In this document: positions 1-10,655 of the stretch, one piece after another
How positions within the stretch are numbered: position 1 is the first letter of the stretch
How the letters are laid out: each line of letters opens with the position of its first letter
Assembly (NCBI GenBank): GCA_015832175.1
Contig: WJXW01000005.1
Span: forward strand, 2,356,001 to 2,420,000
Direction of reading: 5' to 3'
Length of the DNA stretch: 64,000 nucleotides
Source of the DNA: Paraphaeosphaeria minitans
Taxonomy: Eukaryota; Ascomycota; Dothideomycetes; Pleosporales; Didymosphaeriaceae
Translations under genes and position numbers: made by a program
The notes under the pieces: generated by a model
Seen by the model: only the letters and a program-made list of their open reading frames with translations
Told to the model about the DNA's origin: nothing
Databases searched by the model: none

Positions 1-1297
1 TCATAAGGTTTCGGGGGCTCAAAGCCTCTTCCAACAGCTTGTCGACCAGTGTGGCATTGAACTCAAGAGATGTACCCACCTCGTCATCGCTCCATCCGAC
101 TGACCGCTGATTCCCAGGGAGAATCTTTGGCTTCGTCTTCTCGGGTGTGACGAAATCCTCGAAGTCCCATTGGGACTGGTGCTTCTTGTTGACATTACGT
201 ACCGGTTCGCTACCTCGGGGAGTGTCCTCGCCGTGGCCGAATTCGAAGTGGTCGTACTTCTTGGAATTAGTCTTGATGCCCCCGGGAGTTGGCGCAGCCT
301 CGTCGTCTTCATCGAACAGGCGGTTCGGCTTGAAGTTCTTGCCGACGCCTGCTTTCTTAGGGATGCTAGATGCGTTGTGCGAAGTGGGTGTACCGGGCTG
401 GTCTCCGATCTAAATGAGACACGATCAGCGATGTTTCTTGCGTGGAGGCAAGGTGTGGCTCAGAACTGGATCCGCAGCGACCGATTACGTGCGGCCTTTT
501 GCTCTAGAGCTCTCATCGTGTTTACTTACAAACAGCTCGCCCATGTTACGGGGCGGAGGTTTCGCGGACTGTGCTCGCGATGCTATCGGGTGCGATTCGA
601 ATTCGCCCTCCACCTCAGGCTGTCGGTTCTCGAAGAGCGCAAGTGAAGCATGGGGGTCGTTCATCGCATTAGTGGTGTTCTGCCGCGTACCGCGTTGGCG
701 GACTGAGACCTCGTCTTGGCCACGGCCGCGAGGTGGTTCGGGAGCATCGGGCTGGGGTTCGGTGGCTGCGCTCGTAGCAATAAGCCGGATCTGGTCCTTG
801 CCATCACGGATGGGCCAGTTGCGTGCGCGTGCGCCAATGACCTCAATCTGCTTGAGAAGCGAGCCTTGGTCCCAGTATTTGCGGATCTGGGTGATCTTGC
901 CCGCTTCAAAGTTGACGATGTGGACCTGTAGTTCGCGTCAGCTTTCCTGGGGTGGTAAGCCTAAGGGGTGGCTCTTTCCACGTACCATTGGGAACGTCAC
1001 GGTCCGATCGGAGACGAAGTTGTCGTCCAGGCCGGGTAGATAGGCGCCGCCGCCTTGGACGAACTCAATCGTCACCTGCAGGTCGACGCACAGCGCGCCA
1101 TCGTCGTTCTCAATTGCGCTCAGCAACTTGTGCTCCTTCTGCTTCAGCAGCTTCTCCTGCACAGTGAAGTGCTTGAGTATGGCGGGCGCATCATTGATGG
1201 TCGTGAGCGTCGTGATGTAGTGCAACGACGCCTTGTCGGCGAGCGCGCTGGACGAGGGATTCGCCAGGAACCGCGTGTATGTGGAGCTGAGCGACAT
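1..1297 (-). CDS. NTF2-like fold protein, conserved in filamentous fungi (C-terminus cut by window edge)
   Basis: Three exons: 986-1297, 530-925 and 1-409 (introns 926-985 and 410-529, both GT-AG); the reading frame is still open at base 1. The ATG at 1297 is the first in frame with the conserved N-terminus. Residues 1-150 look like an NTF2/SnoaL-type domain, with the block IRKYWDQGSLLKQ in exon 2. A charged, proline-rich tail follows with short motifs NAMNDPHASLALF, YDHFEFGHGED and SQWDFEDFVTPEK. From memory this architecture is widespread in Pezizomycotina and has no firm function. The tail looks disordered and may hold short linear binding motifs (inference). The NTF2-like call is fairly safe, but a role is not assignable. 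It is not a transport factor Ntf2 itself, which is only about 125 residues. Confidence 0.75.
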
Positions 1298-2110
1298 GGC
1301 GGCGCACAATGTCGAGGGCAAGTATGTACGGCGTCCCTAAGTGCGCTTGGTGTTTATCGATACGCGCAGATGTGGATGTTTTTGGCGGGGCGTGGTGGGT
1401 GGTGGGCGGGAAGTGTAAACAAAAGACCCTTGGGGCGCGGTCGGGCGGGAGGTGAAAGAGCGAAACGGCAATGTCCAGAGCGCGTCTGTAAACAAGGAGG
1501 CCGCGACCCTAACCTACCGCACGAGTAGGGCCGTACCCTACCACTGCAGCTGCATGTCCCTGAAGCGCAAGTTGCTGCCGCAGGTGGATCCCTGCATCCT
1601 GCATCTTGTCCCGCAATTTGAGAAGAGCCAGACGCGTCTCCAAACTGTGCGCCACCCGGATACAAGCACGCGCACCGCCACAGCATGTCCTTTGGGGGAG
1701 AACTGCGGACTGCGGTGAAGACATCATGAAGGATGAAATATTATATTGATCACTATACACAAGGGCAATTGTCCGGTTCCGTCTCTGCTCGACGCCCATC
1801 GCACACCGACCAACCGTTCCGCAACCGTTTGGCGTGTTTCAGATGCCTGTTTTGGTCATCTCCCTTCGTACCCCACGGCAGACAGAATTCTTGTCGCCTC
1901 AAACCCTTAATTTACACGCAAAGAGATGCAGAACAGATTAGGCGCGGTGGCAAATTAGCCTGTCGAAATGCAACAGAAGTTTGCGCACATGTGCCAAAGG
2001 ATTGTGGTCGAAGCAATGAGAGGCTGGCAGAAAAACGTGTTGATACAACGTCTTAGACGATGACATACATGTCCAAAGGAATGGGTGGTTTCGTTTCGGG
2101 ATCGAACATC
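1298..2110. other. Intergenic region 5' of the NTF2-like gene and 3' of the MFS gene
   Basis: This should hold the promoter of the minus-strand NTF2-like gene and the 3' UTR of the minus-strand transporter. Open frames here are short and non-homologous on both strands. I see no RNA gene or repeat. Confidence 0.5.
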
Positions 2111-3751
2111 TCAAGTGTCGAACTCGCTCTTCTCTGCGTCCGCATCGTAACATGTTTCCCAGCACAGTACCTCGCTGGGGAAATCGCGCTCCACGCTCGG
2201 TCTTTCGCGGACAAAGTATGCCAGCGCCGCGCCGCAGCTGCCAAAAATCATGAGGCATGTCCACAGCGCGAGGTTGGTCGTCGATACGCTCAGCTCATCG
2301 GAGAGGTAGAAGCTTGCTCCGCTGACTGCGACCGCTAGCGCTTTGAAAAGGTTGGCGATCTGCATAATGCCGACCACGGTGCCTGCGGAGTATGCATCAG
2401 GCGTCGTGTTGAGCACAAGGAGCACGACAAGAACGGTGGCACCGCCCGTAAGGACATGCTTGGTGAGGAGACCGATGGTGGATGTGATAGCTACAAAGTT
2501 AGTCGAACATGCCGATGCGGCAGCGAGAGCGAGGAGCGGAGTGATGATGTAGATGGCGAGAAACATGAGAGAGGTCGAGCGGTAAAGCTTGAGCAGGCCA
2601 AATTTCTCCACTGCCGAAGGGACAACATGTTTGATGGTGATTCCGGCAACGGCCTTGACGATCAGGACGGTAAGACCGAGCCAAGGGCATGGGATTCCCA
2701 TGCCACCGTCCTGCGAGCTTTGGTGTCCGAGGTGAGGTAGAACAACATCGAAAACAGAAGCGTGGAGGGATAGCAGGGAGAAGGAGGCCAAGAGAACAAG
2801 GAACGAAGGCGCCTGCATGAACTGGTTGATGGTGATGGGTTCGGGCCGGACGAAGTCGATCACGGCGATCTTTGGAGCGTCTGAATCGTTCTCGGACAGG
2901 AATGCGGCCTTTTCGCAGTCAAGGTTCATGTGCGATGAACTCGTCTCGAGGGAGAGGGTTTCTTGAAGCGTGAATGTGGCGGTCAATGCAATGGACAGCA
3001 CGAGGCCCCCACACGCAAGCTGCGACCCCAAGATGGGGAACTTCTCCCAAACTGCACCAGACGAGTGCAAGCTCTCTGATACCATGCCCTGGATAATGGG
3101 CCCTATTGATCCGAAGAGTGCTATCAACGGCAATAGCGCGACATTTTGAACGCGATCGTCAAAGCTCTTGCTCAAGTCTCCGATCATGGTCAGCGTCGTC
3201 ACGACCACAGTCGAGCTCGCGAGACCCGCGAAATAGCGGAAGAGGGTGCAACTCGCAAGATCGGTCGCAAAGCCCATGCTCAGGCAGCAGACAACCATCA
3301 TCCAGAGGCCAATGAGTGTCACCTTCCGCCTGCCCATACGATCGGCCATATAGCCCCAGAAGAGGCCTGTCGTGCCTCCGAATGCATATGCGCAATCAAG
3401 TATGCTCCTCAGATAACTTGTCGATAGGTTCCCGCAGTAGTCGGAATCTGAGATCAACATCTGGAGCTGTGGCTGGAGCGAGGACGCCATGATTCTGCAC
3501 CCTGCATTAGCTTTTGTGGACGCTGAACATACACATGCGATGGGAACATACGCTTCCGCCAGAAACACAACATAGATCAGAGTGAGCTGCCTGGAGCGTG
3601 CCTTGTCCGTCGCCTCTGATTCCTCGTCCACCAGCGTGTCGCTGTCCTCCATATCCACCTCCTCTTCCTGCTCGTTCAACGGTACCCTATCATACTTGGC
3701 GAGGTCCTTCACGGGAATCAAACTCCTCGTCCTGCGATGAAAACCCAACAT
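2111..3751 (-). CDS. Major facilitator superfamily transporter (12-TM, DHA1/ZIFL-like)
   Basis: Two exons (3552-3751 and 2111-3494) flank a 57 bp intron (3495-3551; donor GTATGT, acceptor TGCAG). The intron is 3n and lacks a stop, so the unspliced frame also reads through. Splicing restores the family-like junction LAEAIMASSLQPQ. Product about 527 residues. The N-terminal ~65 residues are hydrophilic and acidic (NEQEEEVDMEDSD), followed by membrane segments. The MFS loop 2-3 signature is clear in GYMADRMGRRKVTLIGLW (DRxGRR). A long cytosolic loop separates the two six-helix halves. The family moves small solutes or drugs across plasma or vacuolar membranes by proton antiport; the substrate cannot be told from sequence. 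A GTG codon and extra in-frame residues lie upstream (to 3784), but the ATG at 3751 is preferred. Confidence 0.85.
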   Translation of the reverse strand: MLGFHRRTRSLIPVKDLAKYDRVPLNEQEEEVDMEDSDTLVDEESEATDKARSRQLTLIYVVFLAEAYVPIACVCSASTKANAGCRIMASSLQPQLQMLISDSDYCGNLSTSYLRSILDCAYAFGGTTGLFWGYMADRMGRRKVTLIGLWMMVVCCLSMGFATDLASCTLFRYFAGLASSTVVVTTLTMIGDLSKSFDDRVQNVALLPLIALFGSIGPIIQGMVSESLHSSGAVWEKFPILGSQLACGGLVLSIALTATFTLQETLSLETSSSHMNLDCEKAAFLSENDSDAPKIAVIDFVRPEPITINQFMQAPSFLVLLASFSLLSLHASVFDVVLPHLGHQSSQDGGMGIPCPWLGLTVLIVKAVAGITIKHVVPSAVEKFGLLKLYRSTSLMFLAIYIITPLLALAAASACSTNFVAITSTIGLLTKHVLTGGATVLVVLLVLNTTPDAYSAGTVVGIMQIANLFKALAVAVSGASFYLSDELSVSTTNLALWTCLMIFGSCGAALAYFVRERPSVERDFPSEVLCWETCYDADAEKSEFDT

Positions 3752-4835
3752 CTTGCTTGTACTTGCTATGACGAAATCCCGCACGCGTAGGAGGGACTGA
3801 ATGTTTCGAATCGATTCGCGTTCGACAATGCTCTGGATGAGCTCGTAGCGGGTACACGGCCGGCGCGTTCCCAGTAAAGATTGTCGTGGTCACAAGGGAC
3901 CTGTATTTGCTAGAGAGTGGCTGGAATGTCGAAAGAAACGACGGGCTCCTCCTCGTGAGGGAACGACGAGGTTGAAGAGATCGAGCACACGGCATCAGAG
4001 GGGGCATATGAAACACCCGTGCTGCTATAAACCCCTGTAGTCCGTCGCGTTGATTGGCCTCAGCTGACACGGGCACTATTGGCGCTAAGACCTACACCAC
4101 CTAGCGGACCCTCGGATGCCAATCAGTGTGATAGCGATCGTCAAGTCCGTCCGGGTCGAACAACGGACTCGGAGCGTGTCTGCGTGAACGCCTCGCCTGC
4201 CCAGTAGACCAGGTACTTGACTCACCGAGCGACAAAAGCAGCTGGGGTACCTACTGTCGTGCTTTGCTGTACGGTGCGGTAGATACCGCACAGACGGGTT
4301 TGCCATCGGGGCCCCGAGAGGCTTCTCTTCCGTGCGCATATGTGCCGCGCATCTGCTCTTGTTGAATCAATTCGGGTGTTAACTGGTCGGGGGTAATGCA
4401 AGGGGTAGCTGGGTGGGCATAGGGAACTGTTCCGAACAGCCACGGTCCGCTGAGCCGTTTTAAAAGGCGAGTCACTGCAAAGCGATGCGGCACAGCAGAT
4501 TCATCCATACTTTCTTGTATTGTACACTATCTGGCGATCTCTACCCGGCCTATAAACAATAAGGGGGGAGATCAAAAAGAGCCAAAAAATATCTATGCTA
4601 GCCGTGAACCCATGAAAACAAAGATCATTTGTTTTGTGGTTTTTCTGTTATTCTCATACGAGCGCACGTTGAGAACCAGTTACCGGCAAATCCAAGTGTT
4701 CCATCAGCCAAAGCTCTCGTAAGAGCTCATCCCACCGTTGCCCGTGAGGATTATCCTAAAACTCCAGAATGATAAAGGCCGTCGCTATATGGAAAGAGGT
4801 TGGACAAATAAAGTATGCAAACGCTCATTAGCAGT
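3752..4835. other. Intergenic region between MFS gene and C2H2 factor gene
   Basis: Upstream side of the minus-strand transporter and downstream side of the minus-strand zinc-finger gene. The A+T-rich stretch 4510-4830 is the likely 3' UTR of the latter. No ORF with codon bias or recognisable similarity, no repeat. Confidence 0.5.
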
Positions 4836-7226
4836 CTACTGCTGATTGCGGTAGTTGCCCATCAAATCGTCCAATGTGGTTGTCGGGTCGACGTACATGC
4901 TCTCAAATTGACCGCCAAAGTTGTTCATGTCAGGGAAGAAGCTGGGGGCTCCGCCTAACCCCATTAAAGATGGAGCAGCGTCGCCGAACAACTCGAAGTC
5001 GGCCGTCGGAGCAGTGAAAGTATCCATGCCTTCGCCAAAGCCCTCATCGAGATGCATTTCAGGCGAGAACAAAGTCATGTCAGCCTGCCCGCTCGGGGAC
5101 AGGTGAGAAACATTGTTCGCGCCTGATGCGATGGGAAATTGCAATGGCTCGAAATCAAAGCCTGTGCTCATTGCAGGAGTAGGCTGTTGGAAGACACCGG
5201 TGAAGTTGGTATTCATGTTGAGCCCACAATCGTTGTGATTGTAGACGTCGCAGTGGTTGATGGCGGTATCTTCGGGAGTCACCGCATCTTCGAAAGAAGT
5301 CGGCTCGGTGGGAGAATGACCAGATGAATAAGTAAGCGCCGATCCGTCCGTTGTGACTGAGTCACGGCGGAAGTCCGGGAACCCATTCATGCCGAGAGCA
5401 GGAGTGCCAAACCCATAAGGGATGTTGAAGTCGAAGGTGTCGATCAACGGCACAGACGGTGAAGGTGCGAACGGTGTCATAGGTGTAGAGAGCGCAGCTG
5501 ATTGAGGGGTACCAAGGAACGGCGTCAGTGGGGTGGGCGGAGATCGCTCAGTTGGCTGGTTCTTCTTCCGGCCGTTGCTCTTGGATCGAACGTACTCCCA
5601 ACCATGGGCTTTCTCCATGTGTTGTTTGCAGTTCGATTCACGCTTGGACGCGTAGGTGCATTGCGAGTACAGACACGTGTACTGCGCAGGAGCATCAGAG
5701 TGCTTGTCGTTGACGTGGCGGTCACGTTCCTTCTCGGTCGGCCATCCAAGGTCGAAGTATTTGCACTTCTCCTCGGTGCACTTCCACGGACGGGAGTGCG
5801 TCTTCTCGTGCTTGGTGAGATCGCAAGGGCGCTTGAACTCCTTCTTGCAGTCACGGCAGACGTGCATGATATCGCCAGGCTTATCGGACTTTCGTCGACG
5901 AGCCATCGACCGGGTCACCTCGTCGGCATCCATGTCATCACCTGACAAGGCGCGCTTGCTGGAGAAGCCGGTGGCGATACTATCGGCACCTTCAGCGAGA
6001 GGAATCATCTTGCCGTCCTTTTCTCGCACCAACTCGACAGGGCGGCCGTCATGGCTCAGCCCGCCCCGTAGGGTAATCTTCTCATCGCTTTGGTGAATTA
6101 GCGTCGTGCGAATAGCTACAGCGAATGGCGTATTTGCATACCGAGAGTAGTCCATTTCATCGACTGCTTCTCCGCTCTCTTCTTTGCGTCGGGTGGCGGC
6201 CATGATTGCTGCGTATCGTCGGATCTGTTCAACCAAATCGAGAAAGTAGTTGTTAGTGTAAGGGCGGTCGGAAGGAAGTCGTTGGTCTTGTTCAGAGAGT
6301 CGGTCGACGGTCGCATGCAAGAGTTGAATTGATCGCTCGCAGAACTGAAGATACGATGCCGGTGTTGCCGAAAGCTCCTTAAACCCACGAAGAATGCAAT
6401 AAGCTTCTGCACTCTCAGATAAATATCGAATGCCACTTACCGGTGCCAAGAAGATCAATGTCTTCTCGAGGTCGCGGAGGTTGCAGATGTTCTTCTCACC
6501 TATGCGGCGAGGAACGTCGGTGATCAATGGATGGAAATCTTTAAGAGCGTCTTCGGCCAGGATAGGCTCAACAATGTACTGGCGGATCTGCTCCGCTGCA
6601 TAGTCACTCAATGTGTGCTTCTCCTCTAAACCGCCAAGTGCACTAAAGGAGCGCGTGATGGCAGCGTGCGAAGAAGAAACGGAAGTGCTGGTGGACTCCC
6701 GAGCGGATGATTGTCCTTTAAGTATGTCAGAGAGCGGGTCCTGCAAGGCGGAAACGTGCAGCCAAGCCTTACCGTCTTTCGAGTTGACACTGGAACCAAG
6801 ACCGCTGTCCGAGGCGTGTTCATGCGAAGCTTGTTGGGTCTTAGGCTTGGGGTCAACATCCATATGGGTGGCCTCCAGGCTGGTGCTAGTGAGGAATAGA
6901 CCGGGAACCGGCAGGACCTCTGGGTCGGAGAGGATGCTCTGGTCAGTCAACGAGGACTTGTGCCCAGCAACCCTCTTGTCGAAGTCGTCGAGCAAGTTCT
7001 GCACCCGACGTACACTGGAATCTTGAAGCAGTTGCTCGAGGCTCTCCGGGGATGTTGGAGAGCGGCGCGGCATGTAGTGATGATTGTCCAAGCCACATAC
7101 ATCGGACGCAATCAACTTGGGTGAATGGAAGGTACCGCTCTTTCGCAACGACATTCCATGGGTTGAGAGAGAAGCGGGCGATGCCTTTTGAGGACGACGG
7201 CGGGGGTGAGCGTGAGATGCGGACAT
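4836..7226 (-). CDS. C2H2 zinc-finger transcription factor (three fingers)
   Basis: The start at 7226 has a strong Kozak context (GCCACCATGTCC); a CTG/ATG extension to 7253 is possible. A 63 bp in-frame intron is likely at 6378-6440 (donor GTAAGT, acceptor TTAAG); its removal joins LIFLAP to ELSATPASYLQF. Product about 775 residues. Three zinc fingers lie at roughly residues 430-525: CRDCKKEFKRPCDLTKHEKTH (C-x2-C-x12-H-x3-H), a second C-x4-C type finger containing GWPTEKERDRH, and CTYASKRESNCKQH (C-x4-C-x12-H-x4-H). A helical region before the fingers (PYTNNYFLDLVEQIRRYA) is strongly conserved in fungal relatives. The long C-terminus is rich in Pro, Ser, Thr, Asn and Asp, as expected of an activation domain. 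It should act in the nucleus as a sequence-specific regulator; targets are unknown. I cannot assign a named orthologue. Confidence 0.85.
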   Translation of the reverse strand: MSASHAHPRRRPQKASPASLSTHGMSLRKSGTFHSPKLIASDVCGLDNHHYMPRRSPTSPESLEQLLQDSSVRRVQNLLDDFDKRVAGHKSSLTDQSILSDPEVLPVPGLFLTSTSLEATHMDVDPKPKTQQASHEHASDSGLGSSVNSKDGKAWLHVSALQDPLSDILKGQSSARESTSTSVSSSHAAITRSFSALGGLEEKHTLSDYAAEQIRQYIVEPILAEDALKDFHPLITDVPRRIGEKNICNLRDLEKTLIFLAPVSGIRYLSESAEAYCILRGFKELSATPASYLQFCERSIQLLHATVDRLSEQDQRLPSDRPYTNNYFLDLVEQIRRYAAIMAATRRKEESGEAVDEMDYSRYANTPFAVAIRTTLIHQSDEKITLRGGLSHDGRPVELVREKDGKMIPLAEGADSIATGFSSKRALSGDDMDADEVTRSMARRRKSDKPGDIMHVCRDCKKEFKRPCDLTKHEKTHSRPWKCTEEKCKYFDLGWPTEKERDRHVNDKHSDAPAQYTCLYSQCTYASKRESNCKQHMEKAHGWEYVRSKSNGRKKNQPTERSPPTPLTPFLGTPQSAALSTPMTPFAPSPSVPLIDTFDFNIPYGFGTPALGMNGFPDFRRDSVTTDGSALTYSSGHSPTEPTSFEDAVTPEDTAINHCDVYNHNDCGLNMNTNFTGVFQQPTPAMSTGFDFEPLQFPIASGANNVSHLSPSGQADMTLFSPEMHLDEGFGEGMDTFTAPTADFELFGDAAPSLMGLGGAPSFFPDMNNFGGQFESMYVDPTTTLDDLMGNYRNQQ

Positions 7227-8713
7227 GGTGGCTGTGACTGTATACAAGTACAATCAGCTCGCGACTCTCTGCGTGACGACCCGGTTATGAGTCACGCCGA
7301 CACCAGCGCCAGACTTGCACGTCTGGTTCGACAGCTGGGAGTCACGGATCAAGGCGGCCCTACCGAATCGGGACGTATCAAGAGTCCCAATGGAGATGCC
7401 GGATGGTGCCAAAGTCGCGCCCTCGTTAATGGTCCAGGTGGGGCAGGAATGGAAAGCAGTTGACGAAAAAGGCGTAGGAGTTGCCAGAGAATTTGCGCGG
7501 ATTTGAAGGGTGCTCGCAAGCGCGTCAACTTCCAGCCGGGGGGTTCCGTATATATGAGGGCGGCGCAGCGTAAGACGGTCTGCGGCACAGGAGGATATGC
7601 AAAGAGTAAGGGCGACAGCGCAATAGCCAGATGACGAAGCCTCAGGACACAGGCAGACGCGAAACAGAGGACGGAAGAGAGGACGTGGAGTGGGATGGGA
7701 AAGAGAGGTAGTGGTCGGCCTCGAGAAGTGGTCGTCAACTTCGCCCAGATTGCTGCCTGGCCGCTAAGCTCGATCGGGCCTTCGGTGTTGAGCAATGCCC
7801 CATTGAATAGTCAGCGTCAGATGCACAATACGAAGGAATCCTATTATTCGCTGTTCACGGCGTTTCGCGTGGAATAACGCGCGAGACGTGTGTGCGTCAC
7901 TCGCCTGCTTGATTTGCAGACGCAAGCTGCGTCGTCGTGTATATTTCGAGGCGAATTGCGCGAGTCCGCCACTTCCCCACACAAAGTTGAGCAGAACACC
8001 CTGAAAACCGACCCAAAGGGCGGTAACATGTGGCCCACTCCCCCGCGACCGATTTATCCCGAGCATCCAAACACTACTCGCCATATCTGCTCTGAGACGC
8101 GAGGCTTGGACCGGTGAGCCCTACGAGGAAACACTGCATATGCACCCAACAGCGCGGGTGCTCACGAGTGGCCGCACTGCACGGGGATCTGTAGTGCCTG
8201 AGGCTGTGGTGCTGGACTGCGTCATCACCAGGACCATACCTATCACACTCCCGTGAGTGAGGTCACCGACATACCTATGTGATAGTCTATGTGATTAGGT
8301 AAAGACTTTATTGGTACTGTTCCTCGGGCCAAAAATTCCCGAGCAGTGAGTGCCATCTGTCCACAAGGAGGGCTACGTATGCTTTGTTCCTTCGGCAAAT
8401 GCAACATGTGCTCACCGGATGGTAGGTATGGGGGCCATGGAACCCCGGCAGCCGCGGATTCTACCCACCGCACCGACGGCTGTCGTGGGCCCGATCCTTA
8501 TCTACGCAAGCGATGATGATGAAGGCGCGCTATTTGAGAGCCATCACGCTCAATTATGCGCAGTTCTTGAAACACGCATTGCACGTTTGCACATTGCCAA
8601 AGTCTAATCGTTTTGCAACGGGGCCGGCAGCTTAGACATCAGGCCAGTGTACAATCGACCCATGCTTGACCTACCCTGGGAAAACCTAGCGCACTCAAAT
8701 CCTTCATTCAAGT
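7227..8713. other. Promoter-side intergenic region of the C2H2 factor
   Basis: About 1.5 kb upstream of the zinc-finger gene, up to the start of the tandem array. Frames here are short and unlike known proteins. A long regulatory upstream region is common for fungal transcription factor genes. No RNA gene seen. Confidence 0.45.
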
Positions 8714-9330
8714 CACAGTGCGAAGGCAGATGTTGGAGTACCCTTAACACATGCAGAACCTATCTTGGGGTAGCCCAGCACAGTTAGACTTCGCGTGTAC
8801 TGTTGCAGTACAAAGACAAATAGTAGAGTACGCTTCATCTATGCATAACCAATCGTAGGGTAACGTGACTTCTTCACACTTCTAACCTACACCCTCGGGC
8901 GTCACAATACAAAGACAGCCCCCAAAGTCCAAATAACCTATGCGTAGCCTATCGTGTGGCAACCCAGCTCATTCAGACTTCTATCTTACACCTGCGGTAC
9001 TTACAGTACAAAAACGAATGTTCAAGTACATGCATTGCCCATCCTAAGGTGATTCAGCACACCCACATTTCAACCCGGCGCGCCAACTCAAACCCGTGAG
9101 GGCGAGTCAAAGCACGCTGTTGAGAATCCATTCCGGGGTAATCCAGGGTGCCCACATGTCCTCCAAACCGGCAGCTCGCGACCCCTCACCCGCCAACTCA
9201 AACCCCCAAGGGCGAGTCAAGGCGCACGACTCAAAAACCGCTCCGGTCCATCAATAGCAAATGTTCAGGACCCCGCAACCGCGCACCAACTCAAACCCAC
9301 AAGGGGCGAGTCAAAGCGCGCGGTGCGCAT
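8714..9330. repeat. Degenerate tandem array, period about 90-108 bp
   Basis: Four diverged units share a core like CAGTACAAAGACAAAT followed by AGTAC, starting near 8714, 8804, 8902 and 9002 (spacing 90, 98, 100). They pass into three units sharing CCAACTCAAACCC and GGGCGAGTCAA, near 9083, 9189 and 9282. No coding potential is seen. The array ends just beyond the 3' end of nbl1. Confidence 0.7.
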
Positions 9331-9409
9331 ACATCCAGATTTTGCGAGTGTGGTGGTGCCGACTGGAGCGAGTGGTATTGTTGATTGTTGTTCTTGCTGC
9401 AGGAGTGCA

Positions 9410-10073
9410 TCAGCGCACGCGACGGGTGCGAGTAGCGGGCCGACTGTTGGTGGGCTTTGGCGATAGGACGTGGTTTGCTGATGGTGCAACCTTTTTGGAA
9501 GCAGCGCGGGTGCTACGTGCAGCTGGTGCAGGTGCTGGTGCTGCAGGCTTATTCGTGGCCTTTACACGCTTCTTGGGGACGTTGAGTTCTTCGTTCTCTT
9601 TATCTCCATCATCTGACGGGCGCTTCTTGCCACGAACAGCTGCTTTCGGGGCCGGCTTTGGTGCGACTGCTGCGACTGCTGCGGCAGGTGCGGTCTTTGC
9701 AGGCGCTGTTCTGGTCTTGCGCGCAGCAGGTTGTGTTGCTGTACGAGTCGGTACCGGCGCGAGTACGGCAGTCGGCGCGGCTTCCTTCTTAAGCGGCGAG
9801 GTTTTGGCGGCTTTCGTAGGACCACTGGCCGATGGTTGGAGTAGCTCTAACAGCGTCATGGTGCGCTTGCTGTTGGGTATACGGTTGACGCGTCGTTCCA
9901 GGCGGGAGCGCAGACTCGCGACTTGGGCCTCGCACATAGCGACAAGCTTCTCGGCACGTGCCTTCACTATTGATATTGTTAGCGGGCGCAGGAAAGACGC
10001 ATGTAAAGTACCTACACTCTAGCTGCAAGTTGTCTCTGACGGCGGCTTTCGCCTCTGCCGTGAGATGCGACAT
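9410..10073 (-). CDS. nbl1: Borealin/Nbl1-like chromosomal passenger complex subunit
   Basis: Two exons (10016-10073 and 9410-9966) with a 49 bp intron (9967-10015; donor GTAGGT, branch GCTAAC, acceptor CAATAG). Product 204 residues. The N-terminal ~60 residues match the borealin N-terminal helix that binds Survivin and INCENP: the block MCEAQVASLRSRLERRVNRI is the family hallmark. The rest is low-complexity, rich in Ala, Lys and Pro, with a basic SKKVAPSANHVLSPK tail. Yeast Nbl1 is only ~73 residues, whereas filamentous ascomycete homologues carry such tails. It should act in the nucleus with Aurora kinase (Ipl1), Sli15 and Bir1 in chromosome segregation. It is divergent from rpn10, with 582 bp between the two start codons. 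Confidence 0.8.
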
Positions 10074-10655
10074 GTTTGTTGATGTTTGTTTATCACAGAG
10101 TTTGCGGTTTAAACACCGAGGTCGACAGTTGCGCGTCTCAAAGTATTGTATGGAAGTTTCGTTGAGCGCAAATATTCTGCTGGCGCGGGGTATGCAACTT
10201 CTCGATCCAGTGTATGTTGGTGTGGAAGAAGGTGCGTTGTTACGCGGGACGTGACTGCCGCTAGATCGACCTCCACCGCACGGGGCAACCAGACTAGCAA
10301 CCGCGCGCTTGGCATGACGCGAAACCCAGTGACCGCGGCGGCCATCAGGACTGCGAGTCGCAAAAGTGCATTATTCCGTTGAGATTTGGCCACGACGAGG
10401 TAATTCTACTCAAATCTGACACGGAATGGGTTCAGAGCTCTCTCGAGTCTAGAGAACTACGCTGCGGCTATTGTTCAAACGCTTTAGCAGCTCCAGTCCT
10501 CCAGCCAGGGTCTCCGCAAGGCACGTGACTCTCATTGTCCCCGGCTTCATCGCTTGGTTCGCGAGCTTGGGTAGCTCTCAACAGCCACCACTTCGCAACC
10601 ACAACCCACCCCACTATTCTACATACCCCGCAACGGAACCCGCGAAAACGTCATC
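10074..10655. promoter_or_regulatory. Shared divergent promoter region, nbl1 / rpn10
   Basis: 582 bp separate the two start codons, so both promoters must lie here. I see no convincing TATA box or proteasome-type element. No gene fits in this space. Confidence 0.5.

Noticed and set aside
6722..6780. 32 bp GTAAGG...GCAG segment in the C2H2 gene as an intron
   Set aside because: Too short for an intron and its removal breaks the reading frame.
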